A DNA stretch of 24,381 nt, from positions 1-24,381 of the IMG/VR virus record IMGVR_UViG_3300031873_000043. The stretch is one strand, 5' to 3'. Under the pieces are notes generated by a model. That model was given only the letters and a program-made list of their open reading frames with translations, did no database searches and had not been told where the DNA came from. Position 1 is the stretch's first letter, and every line of letters begins with the position of its first letter. This stretch comes from a virus. The position numbers were made by a program, and so were the translations under genes. Shown piece after piece: positions 6,952 to 13,435 of the stretch.

Positions 6952-7235
6952 GGAAATAGATTGGGACCAATGGGAATTTATTGGGGATTCTAATATAGTA
7001 ACGCATAAACCATGCTCTATGGCGTGGTCTTTTATTCCTGCTCCTTTTTTGGGATCAATATATTGCAAATGATACTTTGAGAGAATGTATTGCTCATCAA
7101 AAAATTTGTCCTATGAAATCTTTTGCCGATCACCAGATATCCCGCGAAGAATGGGAAGACAATATGCAAAGATCTCGTGGAAAAGATAAAATAGATAAAA
7201 AACGAGACGATATTTTTAAACAGATATTTACTTAA
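6935..7235 (+). pseudogene. frameshifted phage gene (T6 run)
   Basis: The ATG at 6935 opens a frame reading MEYLIKEIDWDQWEFIGDS…PCSMAWSFIPAPF and then FLGSIYCK before a stop at 7071. In the +1 frame from the T6 run at 7045-7050 the reading continues FWDQYIANDTLRECIAHQ…CPMKSFADHQISREEWEDNM and ends …DDIFKQIFT at 7235. Both halves have strong protein character and removal of one T joins them into one ~99-residue protein. It is either a homopolymer error, a real frameshift mutation, or a +1 slip. Without the repair, about two thirds of the gene is lost. The Cys and His content (C..H…C) may bind metal; the family is not named. Confidence 0.8.
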
Positions 7236-7246
7236 AAGAAAAATAA

Positions 7247-7747
7247 ATGAAAAATGAAATTTGGAAAGATATCTCAGGTTATGAAGGACTATATCAAGCT
7301 TCGAATTTTGGTTGTATTAAAAGTTTTCCAAGACTGGGAACATTTGGTGGAATATTAAAACCAAGATTGTCTAAAACGCATTATTGCGTGGTTCTTTATA
7401 AGAATAATATATTAAAGAAATATTACATTCATAGATTAATTTTAGAAACTTTTATTGGCCCGTGCCCACCAGGAATGGAATGCAGACATTTAGATAATAA
7501 TCCACAAAACAATAGGTTGGACAATTTAAAATGGGATACGCACTATAACAACATGCAAGATAAAATAAAATTTAACACAGGATATAGAGGATGCGATAAC
7601 GCAAAATTAATAATAAAAGAAATAATAGAAATTAAAAAATTATTAAAAGAAAAAATACCGCAACGAACGATAGCAAAGTTATTTAATATAAGTCAATCAA
7701 CAACAAGTAATATAAACAGGGGTATAAATTGGGGAGATATTCAATAA
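7247..7747 (+). CDS. NUMOD4-HNH homing endonuclease
   Basis: 166 residues, the same architecture as the gene at 1310: NUMOD4 opening (NEIWKDISGYEGLYQASNFG), HNH_3 core (HRLILETFIGPCPPGMECRHLDNN…NNRLDNLKWDT, about residues 60-105) and a C-terminal helix-turn-helix (about 125-160, IPQRTIAKLFNISQSTTSNI). The two share long near-identical blocks around the GPCPPGMECRHL motif. It has no good Shine-Dalgarno of its own. Its TAA overlaps the ATG of the AAA ATPase gene, and GGGGAG inside its last codons (7731-7736) is that gene's likely ribosome site. Confidence 0.92.
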   Translation: MKNEIWKDISGYEGLYQASNFGCIKSFPRLGTFGGILKPRLSKTHYCVVLYKNNILKKYYIHRLILETFIGPCPPGMECRHLDNNPQNNRLDNLKWDTHYNNMQDKIKFNTGYRGCDNAKLIIKEIIEIKKLLKEKIPQRTIAKLFNISQSTTSNINRGINWGDIQ

Positions 7748-9315
7748 TGAACAATAAATTTCAAGAAGATTTAGAGAATTACGTTCTCAGCGGTCATGCC
7801 CTGCTGTCTATAGATACGTTCGAAAAATCTCGCGCGATCGAACACATAATTAAAACTAATTTTCAAAAAGGTTCGGGAGAAAAACTGCAAAAGGAATTTT
7901 TTATATGGTCAGCTTCCTGTGGATGGGTTGACAAAAACGGAGTTCCAATTAAGGAAAACGCCCAAATTCCTCCAGAAGAAGTTATTAAATCAATAAACGA
8001 TATGCCAGAAAACTCTATTTTCATATTAAAAGAATTCTGTATATATTTACATCACGAAACATACAATTCATTTGATATGGCAATTTCGTGGCTAGAGGAA
8101 ACAAGAGAAATTTTAAGTAATTCGTGTAAAACAATCATCTTCTTGGATTCAGCTTTCAAAGCCCCGAACTGTTTAAAAAATGATATAACTAACATTGACT
8201 TCCCTCTACCACAAAAGAACGATATCGAAAATAATATAAAATTCATTTGTGAAGGCGTAAGTACAAAAGATGACACTAAATTTGAACCCACCCAAGAACT
8301 ATTGCCAGACATTATAAAGTCTTGTTGTGGAATGACTAACACCCAAATAATTGATCGTCTAGCTCTTTCAATAAGAAAACACAAAGATTTTAATCAAGAT
8401 GCTTTAAAAACTATCTTGTCAGAAAAGGCTTCGGTAATAAAAAAATCTGGAATATTGCAGTATATAGAACCCCCTCCAGGTGGATTGAATAATATTGGTG
8501 GATATGGCGCGTTAAAGAATCATCTAAAATTAGACAAACCATGCTTCTCTGATGAAGCTAGGGAGTTTGGTATCAGATATCCTCGCGGACTTATGCTGGT
8601 GGGAATTCCTGGTTGTGGAAAATCTTTGATTACAGTTGCAATTGGATCTGAATTTAACTTGCCATTAGTAAGTTTAGATATTGGGTCGATTATGTCACAA
8701 TATGTAGGTAGTTCAGAAAGTAATATGCGAGAGGCGATTAAAATTATAGAAAGTGTTGCTCCGTGTGTACTTGTTTTGGACGAAATAGAGAAAGGATTGG
8801 CAGGCTCCGGCGACTTAGACGGTGGAGCAAGTCGGCGAGTATTTGGTACATTTTTGAAATGGCTTTCTGATAGAATAGCACCAGTTTATCTTGCGGCTAC
8901 GGCAAATGATATTACTAGTATTCCCGTTGAATTTTTGCGAAGTGGTCGATTTGATTGTGTTTTTGCACTGGATTTACCTAATGATCTTGAAAGAAAATCA
9001 ATTTTTAATATTCATATATCAAAAAGAAAACGAGAACCATCAAATTATGATATGAAATCTTTAGTAGAAAAAACAAATGGGTTTACGGGAAGTGATATTG
9101 AAAATAGTATTGAACTAGCATTGAAAATTGCTTTTTGTCAAAAAACAGAATTATCCCAGAGTCATTTAGAAATAGCAATTGAATCTACAATTCCATTATC
9201 TAAACTTGAACCAGAAAGAATTCAGAAAACAAGAGAATGGGGACTAAAACATGCTCGTAATGCCAACAGTCCAACAGAAAGAATTGTAGATAAAAAAAGA
9301 AAGATTTCGACGTAA
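7747..9315 (+). CDS. Ycf46-like AAA ATPase
   Basis: 522 residues, about the usual length for Ycf46-like proteins. Residues 1-~245 form an N-terminal domain with a degenerate ATPase look (ALLSIDTFEKSRAIEHI … CKTIIFLDS), as in Ycf46. The C-terminal AAA module has Walker A GIPGCGKS (286-293), pore-region QYVGSSESNMREA (318-330), Walker B VLVLDE (341-346), sensor 1 ATAND (384-388) and arginine-finger region FLRSGRFD (R398, R401). The run RRVFGTFLKWLSDRIAPVYLAATAND is very Ycf46-like. All catalytic residues are present. It is followed, with homing genes between, by DUF3150 and DUF1257 genes, likely functional partners. The substrate is unknown. Confidence 0.88.
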   Translation: MNNKFQEDLENYVLSGHALLSIDTFEKSRAIEHIIKTNFQKGSGEKLQKEFFIWSASCGWVDKNGVPIKENAQIPPEEVIKSINDMPENSIFILKEFCIYLHHETYNSFDMAISWLEETREILSNSCKTIIFLDSAFKAPNCLKNDITNIDFPLPQKNDIENNIKFICEGVSTKDDTKFEPTQELLPDIIKSCCGMTNTQIIDRLALSIRKHKDFNQDALKTILSEKASVIKKSGILQYIEPPPGGLNNIGGYGALKNHLKLDKPCFSDEAREFGIRYPRGLMLVGIPGCGKSLITVAIGSEFNLPLVSLDIGSIMSQYVGSSESNMREAIKIIESVAPCVLVLDEIEKGLAGSGDLDGGASRRVFGTFLKWLSDRIAPVYLAATANDITSIPVEFLRSGRFDCVFALDLPNDLERKSIFNIHISKRKREPSNYDMKSLVEKTNGFTGSDIENSIELALKIAFCQKTELSQSHLEIAIESTIPLSKLEPERIQKTREWGLKHARNANSPTERIVDKKRKIST

Positions 9316-9984
9316 ATGAATAGGTTCATAGATTTAACCGGACAAAGATTTGGAAAACTTATCGTGGATAAATATATAGGTAAAAACAAATGGAGACATA
9401 TCAGGTGGCTATGTTCGTGTGATTGTGGGAATAAATCCGAAATAAGCGGATGTAATTTATTGTCTGGTAAAACTAAAAGCTGTGGATGTTTTGCGAAACA
9501 AATTAAAACAAAACATGGATACGCCAAGAGAAATAAAAAATTAAGAGTTTACCAAATATGGTGTGATATGAAGAAAAGATGTAATAATAAAAATGCTCAA
9601 TTCTATAGAGACTATGGCGGCAGAAATATTAAGGTTTGTTATAGATGGGCAAATAAGAAAAATGGATTTCAGAATTTTCTAGAAGATATGGGTGAACCAC
9701 CATCAACAAAACATCAAATTGACAGAATTAATAATAGTCTAGGATATTACAAAGAAAATTGTCGATGGGTTACATCCAAAGAAAATAATAGAAACAGAAG
9801 AGATAATCGTGTATTCAAATATAATAATAAAGATCAGTGCGTTTCAGCATTGGCCGAAAAATATAATATTAAAAGATCAACATTGTCATCAAGAATAAAT
9901 AGAGATAAACTTTCAATAGAAGAAGCTTTAACAATTCCTATAAATAAACAACAGCGGAGAAAGAAAAATGCCAGAAGAAATTAA
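9316..9984 (+). CDS. HNH homing endonuclease, zinc-ribbon type
   Basis: 222 residues; its ATG abuts the TAA of the ATPase gene. Opening FIDLTGQRFGKL, zinc-ribbon cysteines 33/35/37 and 56/58, nuclease region with YQIWCDMKKRCNN, DYGGRNIKVCYRW (99-111), QIDRINN (134-140) and ENCRWVTSKENN (147-158), then a NUMOD1-like module from about 165. The tail QQRRKKNARRN contains CGG AGA, whose GGAG (9956-9959) is the Shine-Dalgarno for the DUF3150 gene starting inside this gene at 9968. It interrupts the ATPase/DUF3150 pair. Confidence 0.92.
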   Translation: MNRFIDLTGQRFGKLIVDKYIGKNKWRHIRWLCSCDCGNKSEISGCNLLSGKTKSCGCFAKQIKTKHGYAKRNKKLRVYQIWCDMKKRCNNKNAQFYRDYGGRNIKVCYRWANKKNGFQNFLEDMGEPPSTKHQIDRINNSLGYYKENCRWVTSKENNRNRRDNRVFKYNNKDQCVSALAEKYNIKRSTLSSRINRDKLSIEEALTIPINKQQRRKKNARRN

Positions 9985-10912
9985 ATTATTTGATCTTGGA
10001 TGTTTAATAAATTTAAAAATCGGCTATTGGAGTGCTCGCAAAATGGTTTCACGAGCCGACTTAATAAGCGTTGGCCTTGATCCAGACGCATTGCCGAAAG
10101 ATCTTGTGAACTATGGGCGCAAATTATTGGTTTCTAAAAATGAAATTCAAGCCATAAGCAAGGTCGAACAACGTGCCCGTTCATATCTTGCAAAATATAG
10201 TGCTCCTTTTGAAGCGGCTAATTGTTTCTTCGTTCCAAATAAAATGATTCCAGATCTAGAACACAATCTTAAATGTTTTAGAAAAGATTTTTTTGATGTA
10301 GTAGACAGCTTTATTTCTCGTTTTAATGACCTGAAAGACGAAGTAAAGAAACAGCACCCTGAATTTTTTGAAAAATGCTTAAGACAATTCTATCCGTCAA
10401 CAGCAGAATCTTTGAGGTCAAGATTTTATTTTGAGTGGCATATGTTCACAATCAGTAATATTAATTCAATACAACAAACCTCTTCTGAAGAAATTGAATT
10501 AAAAAGAGAAAAATTGCAGAAAGAAGCAAATAAGTTTGCAGAAAATTATATTCAAACTATGAGAAAAGAAGTTGTTGATTTTTGTACTTTGATGGAATGC
10601 AGAGTTAATGGAAAAATTTATGGTGATGAAAGTGATCCAAAACAGCTTACAGGAAGAAGTTTAGCATTTTTTAGAAAATATGTAACAAAATTCCGAAACA
10701 TGAATATATTCGGCGACAACGAAATTGAAAAAATGCTTATCGAATTTCAAAACAACTATTTGGATCTCGGAGTTACATCAAAAAGTTTTGACAGCGCCGC
10801 AATGAAGACGGCGGTATCACTATCTTTGTCAAGCATCCGCAAACAGGCGTCTCTTGAGGAAGGGGGGGGCTCGCAGTTTATCAACTCTCTCAAGAGAAAG
10901 GTCATTATCTAA
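9968..10912 (+). CDS. DUF3150 family protein
   Basis: 314 residues. The opening (LGCLINLKIGYWSARKMVSRADLISVGLDPDALP…VNYGRKLLVSKNEIQAI…VEQRARSYLAKYS…FFVPNKMI) matches DUF3150, a phage and bacterial family of unknown function often found beside AAA ATPase genes. The middle is helical (residues ~100-200), consistent with a coiled-coil or adaptor role. Near the C-terminus a G8 tract (10862-10869) encodes three glycines; the frame is kept, and the protein ends LKRKVII. An HNH remnant begins at the stop codon. Its job is probably tied to the ATPase at 7747, but this is inference from association. Confidence 0.85.
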   Translation: MPEEIKLFDLGCLINLKIGYWSARKMVSRADLISVGLDPDALPKDLVNYGRKLLVSKNEIQAISKVEQRARSYLAKYSAPFEAANCFFVPNKMIPDLEHNLKCFRKDFFDVVDSFISRFNDLKDEVKKQHPEFFEKCLRQFYPSTAESLRSRFYFEWHMFTISNINSIQQTSSEEIELKREKLQKEANKFAENYIQTMRKEVVDFCTLMECRVNGKIYGDESDPKQLTGRSLAFFRKYVTKFRNMNIFGDNEIEKMLIEFQNNYLDLGVTSKSFDSAAMKTAVSLSLSSIRKQASLEEGGGSQFINSLKRKVII

Positions 10913-11135
10913 TAACAAGGGGTACTTTCCAGGTAACTGGAGATGGGCAACAAACAAACAACAACATAGAAACATGAGAACTAACATAAACATTAATGGA
11001 TTGTGTTTAAAAGATCATTGCAAAAAATTTAATCTAAATTATCATACGATAATGACAAGGATAGATACATACGGATATTCTATGGAAGAAGCTTTAACAA
11101 TACCAATAAGAAAATATAATAGGAGAAAAAAATAA
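10911..11135 (+). pseudogene. remnant of zinc-ribbon HNH homing endonuclease (C-terminal third)
   Basis: The reading starts NNKGYFPGNWRWATNKQQHRN and continues with the NUMOD1-like segment (LKDHCKKFNLNYHTIMTRI) and the typical EEALTIPIRKYNRRKK ending. This equals the last ~75 residues of the paralogues at 9316, 12809 and 20790 (compare NNKGYYPNNWRWATPKEQ). There is no start codon or zinc ribbon, so about two thirds of the gene is deleted exactly at the DUF3150 stop. The retained AGGAG in the Arg-Arg codons (11121-11125) still supplies the Shine-Dalgarno of the DUF1257 gene at 11135, a reason it may have been kept. Confidence 0.88.
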
Positions 11136-11548
11136 TGTCCCTTTATTGTCAAATTAAAACTGCTATGAAAAATCAAGAAGCTTTAATTTTTGCTTTGATG
11201 GAAACTGGCTTGTGGCAAAGGGAACAAATAGAAATTTATGATGAACCACAACATCTTTTCGGATATAGGGGAGATTTAAGACAAGATAAAGCTAATATTA
11301 TTATTCGTCGTAAAAATGTGGGAATGTCTTCAAACGACCTGGGATTTATTAAAAACGAAGATAATACCTATACGGCTATTATATCAGAATTTGACAAAAC
11401 TAAATATTCGGAACACTGGACGAATAAGTTGAAACAAAACTACGCTTTCCAAGCAATTCGCCTTCAACAAGAAAAGAGGGGCAGACAAGTATCTAGAACT
11501 AAATTACCGGATGGTAAGCAAAGGGTCGAGATAAAAGGATATCGCTAA
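11135..11548 (+). CDS. DUF1257 / Ycf35-like protein
   Basis: 137 residues. The sequence MSLYCQIKTAMKNQEALIFAL…GYRGDLRQDKANIIIRRKNVG-SSNDLGF…YTAIISEFDKTKYSEHWTNKLKQNYAFQAI matches Ycf35/DUF1257 over its whole length. The family is conserved in cyanobacteria, plastids and many phages, with unknown biochemistry. In other genomes it is often next to a DUF2997 gene; here a DUF2997-like gene is 7 kb downstream at 18641. It lies after the ATPase and DUF3150 genes, which suggests one functional group. Confidence 0.9.
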   Translation: MSLYCQIKTAMKNQEALIFALMETGLWQREQIEIYDEPQHLFGYRGDLRQDKANIIIRRKNVGMSSNDLGFIKNEDNTYTAIISEFDKTKYSEHWTNKLKQNYAFQAIRLQQEKRGRQVSRTKLPDGKQRVEIKGYR

Positions 11549-11817
11549 TGAAAGTGGAATGTTATTTTAAAAACTAGGGTTTTGAATTTATTTATGAACG
11601 ACATAAAAATCTGTACCAATCTATTCTTTTAATTATCGGTAATAAAAAATGGAAATCCAAAAAACATATATGATTTTTAATAAAAAATATTTCAAAGATC
11701 TGAGCAATAAACATTTTTACATTAAATATTTACCATTCAATATTATGCACACTGGGGTTGACATAAACCATAAAAATATTCCATTTATGTTTACTTTACA
11801 TATGTAGGGAGAATAAA
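11548..11817 (+). pseudogene. probable decayed small gene
   Basis: An ATG overlapping the DUF1257 stop (TAATG) opens MKVECYFKN and then meets TAG at 11575-11577. The same frame goes on GFEFIYERHKNLYQSILLIIGNKKWKSKKHI to a TGA at 11671. A further ORF (11670-11807, MIFNKKYFKDLSNKHFYIKYLPF…) follows in another frame and ends at TAG. Together they look like one ~86-residue gene broken by a nonsense codon and a frameshift. The 11670-11807 ORF could also be a separate small gene. The segment has no gene that is clearly intact. A Shine-Dalgarno for the next gene lies at its end (GGGAGAATAAA). Confidence 0.4.
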
Positions 11818-12009
11818 ATGCAAAAAATATTATATTTTAATAAGGGGGGGTATTGCGTTACCGAAAGAGATCAGAATACTATTTTTACTATGTTTTGTGA
11901 ATTGCCAAAAGATTTTATTCCTGAAGGAATACCTATTGAAGAATTTGTTTGTAATCCAAAATTTAGAATAACAAATGGTCGCCATGTAAATAAAGGAAAT
12001 GTATGTTAA
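11818..12009 (+). CDS. small hypothetical protein
   Basis: 63 residues (MQKILYFNKGGYCVTERDQNTIFTMFCELPKDFIPEGIPIEEFVCNPKFRI…), Shine-Dalgarno GGGAGAA upstream. A G7 tract at 11844-11850 encodes Lys-Gly-Gly near the N-terminus. No family is recognised. A second ATG-containing frame overlaps its 3' end, just before a GIY-YIG gene. Confidence 0.5.
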   Translation: MQKILYFNKGGYCVTERDQNTIFTMFCELPKDFIPEGIPIEEFVCNPKFRITNGRHVNKGNVC

Positions 12010-12015
12010 AATTTT

Positions 12016-12687
12016 ATGTTTATTAAAGGTTATATCTCTGGTATTTATAGAATAACCTGTTCATCAACAGGAAAATTTTATATAGGAAGTGCTATTAATC
12101 TTAAAAGACGGTTCGAGTTTCATTTATCTAGATTAAAAAACGGAAATCATATCAATACCTATTTACAAAACTCATGGAATAAATATGGAAAAGAAAATTT
12201 TAAATTTGAAATAATTGAAATTGTTTATGATATAAAAAAATTATCAATAAAAGAACAATTGTGGTTAGACCAAACAAAATGTTATAATTCAAATATTGGA
12301 TTCAATATTTCTAAAAATACTATTACTCCAATGTTGGGCCGGAATCATACAAGAGCAACAAAAGAAAAAATAAGCAATTCTAAAAAAGGAACAAGGCTCA
12401 CCAAAGAACATAAATTAAAATTAAGTATTGCTTTAAAGGGACGACACCGACCCAGTTTAGTTAAGGAAAAAATTAGAAAAGCACAGATTGGTATCCCGAA
12501 ACCACAATCAAGTCAACCAGGAAGTAAGCACGGAGCAGCTACAATAAACGAAAAAACAGCGATAGACATTATAAGAGATCATAAAAAAGGATTGTCTTAT
12601 AAGGAATTAGTTATAAAATATGGAGCCAGCTATAAAACAATTTGGTTATTGACACATAAAATAACATGGAAACATATCAAGGAATAA
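12016..12687 (+). CDS. GIY-YIG homing endonuclease with NUMOD3 repeats
   Basis: 223 residues. GIY at 9-11 and YIG at 22-24 in GKFYIGSAINLKRRF, the Arg region at 30-32, and the Glu-containing KEQLWLDQTKCYN (about residues 78-90) make a complete GIY-YIG nuclease core. Residues ~112-165 hold three short repeats (KEKISNSKKG, KEHKLKLSIALKG, KEKIRKAQIG), typical NUMOD3 DNA-binding units. Residues ~184-222 are a helix-turn-helix (LSYKELVIKYGASYKTIWLL). It has no Shine-Dalgarno. It ends just before the orphan GMP reductase 5' fragment, whose Shine-Dalgarno (AAGGA) lies in its last codons. Confidence 0.93.
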   Translation: MFIKGYISGIYRITCSSTGKFYIGSAINLKRRFEFHLSRLKNGNHINTYLQNSWNKYGKENFKFEIIEIVYDIKKLSIKEQLWLDQTKCYNSNIGFNISKNTITPMLGRNHTRATKEKISNSKKGTRLTKEHKLKLSIALKGRHRPSLVKEKIRKAQIGIPKPQSSQPGSKHGAATINEKTAIDIIRDHKKGLSYKELVIKYGASYKTIWLLTHKITWKHIKE

Positions 12688-12692
12688 AATAA

Positions 12693-12809
12693 ATGAGCGA
12701 TTTAGTCCGATCATATAATTTTAAGGACGTAGCAATTTGCCAAAAAGAAAATATTTGTAATAGTAGGCTAGACGCAAAAAATAGAGGGGAAATAAGGGAA
12801 TATAGGTAA
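12693..12809 (+). pseudogene. orphan 5' fragment of the GMP reductase gene
   Basis: The 38-codon ORF encodes MSDLVRSYNFKDVAICQKEN followed by ICNSRLDAKNRGEI and then REYR and a stop. It aligns without gaps to the start of the complete GMP reductase at 13435 (SYKFSDIAIYQKENICKSRLDTKIKSEI): about 18 of 28 residues identical, after which the two differ. It is therefore a leftover first piece of the gene, separated from the rest by the HNH gene (12809-13435) that starts on its stop codon (TAATG). It has its own Shine-Dalgarno. Alternative: a chance match; the length and order of shared motifs make that unlikely. Confidence 0.88.
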
Positions 12810-13435
12810 TGGGCAAATTTATTGATTTAACGGGATTAAAATTTGGAAGATGGACAATTCTTAAACAAATAAACACCAACAAAAAGAAATCTAGATGGAA
12901 ATGTGAATGTAGTTGCGGAATCATAAAAAATATAGACGGATATAGTTTAAGAACAGGAGATTCAAAAAGTTGCGGATGCCTGCACAAAGATATAATGACC
13001 AAACATGGGCTTAGCAATTCTCATATTGATAAAATATGGAAATCTATGATTCAAAGGTGTACCAACCCCAAAAATCCAAGATATAAAGATTACGGAAATA
13101 GAGGCATTACGGTTTGCAAAAGGTGGTTGCCTAAAAATAACGGATTTATTAATTTTCTTAATGACATGGGACTACCGCCAAGCAAGAAGCATCAGATAGA
13201 TAGAATTGATAACAATAAAGGATATCATAAAAAGAATTGTCGATGGAGCACCAATAAAGAAAATAATTACAACAGAAGAGATAGCCATATGTTAACATAT
13301 AAAGGTAAAACACAATGTATTGCAGCCTGGGCCGAAGAATATAATCTTCCTTACGATACACTTCGGACAAGAATAAGGAGGGGTTGGAATATTGATAGAG
13401 CATTAAACGAACCCATCAGGAGAAAAATAAAATAA
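12809..13435 (+). CDS. HNH homing endonuclease, zinc-ribbon type, within the GMP reductase locus
   Basis: 208 residues. Opening FIDLTGLKFGRW, zinc ribbon (KCECSCG … KSCGC), nuclease region (IDKIWKSMIQRCTNP, DYGNRGITVCKRW, QIDRIDNNKGYHKKNCRWST) and NUMOD1-like segment (KTQCIAAWAEEYNLPYDTLRTRIRRGW) ending NEPIRRKIK. The ATG overlaps the stop of the 5' GMP reductase fragment, and the TAA overlaps the ATG of the complete gene. Its AGG AGA codons (AGGAG 13418-13422) supply the Shine-Dalgarno for the complete gene. The position suggests it targets this gene's 5' region. Confidence 0.93.
   Translation: MGKFIDLTGLKFGRWTILKQINTNKKKSRWKCECSCGIIKNIDGYSLRTGDSKSCGCLHKDIMTKHGLSNSHIDKIWKSMIQRCTNPKNPRYKDYGNRGITVCKRWLPKNNGFINFLNDMGLPPSKKHQIDRIDNNKGYHKKNCRWSTNKENNYNRRDSHMLTYKGKTQCIAAWAEEYNLPYDTLRTRIRRGWNIDRALNEPIRRKIK

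Noticed and set aside
11548-11577. TAG read as a sense codon (stop-codon recoding as in some large phages)
   Set aside because: TAG ends several good genes here (15501, 16737, 19320), and other genes are free of in-frame TAG, so recoding is not supported.
12016-13435. Group I intron carrying the GIY-YIG or HNH gene
   Set aside because: The nuclease genes fill the space between neighbouring genes with overlapping stop/start codons, so there is no room for a catalytic intron core, and no P7/P3-type conserved sequence was seen.
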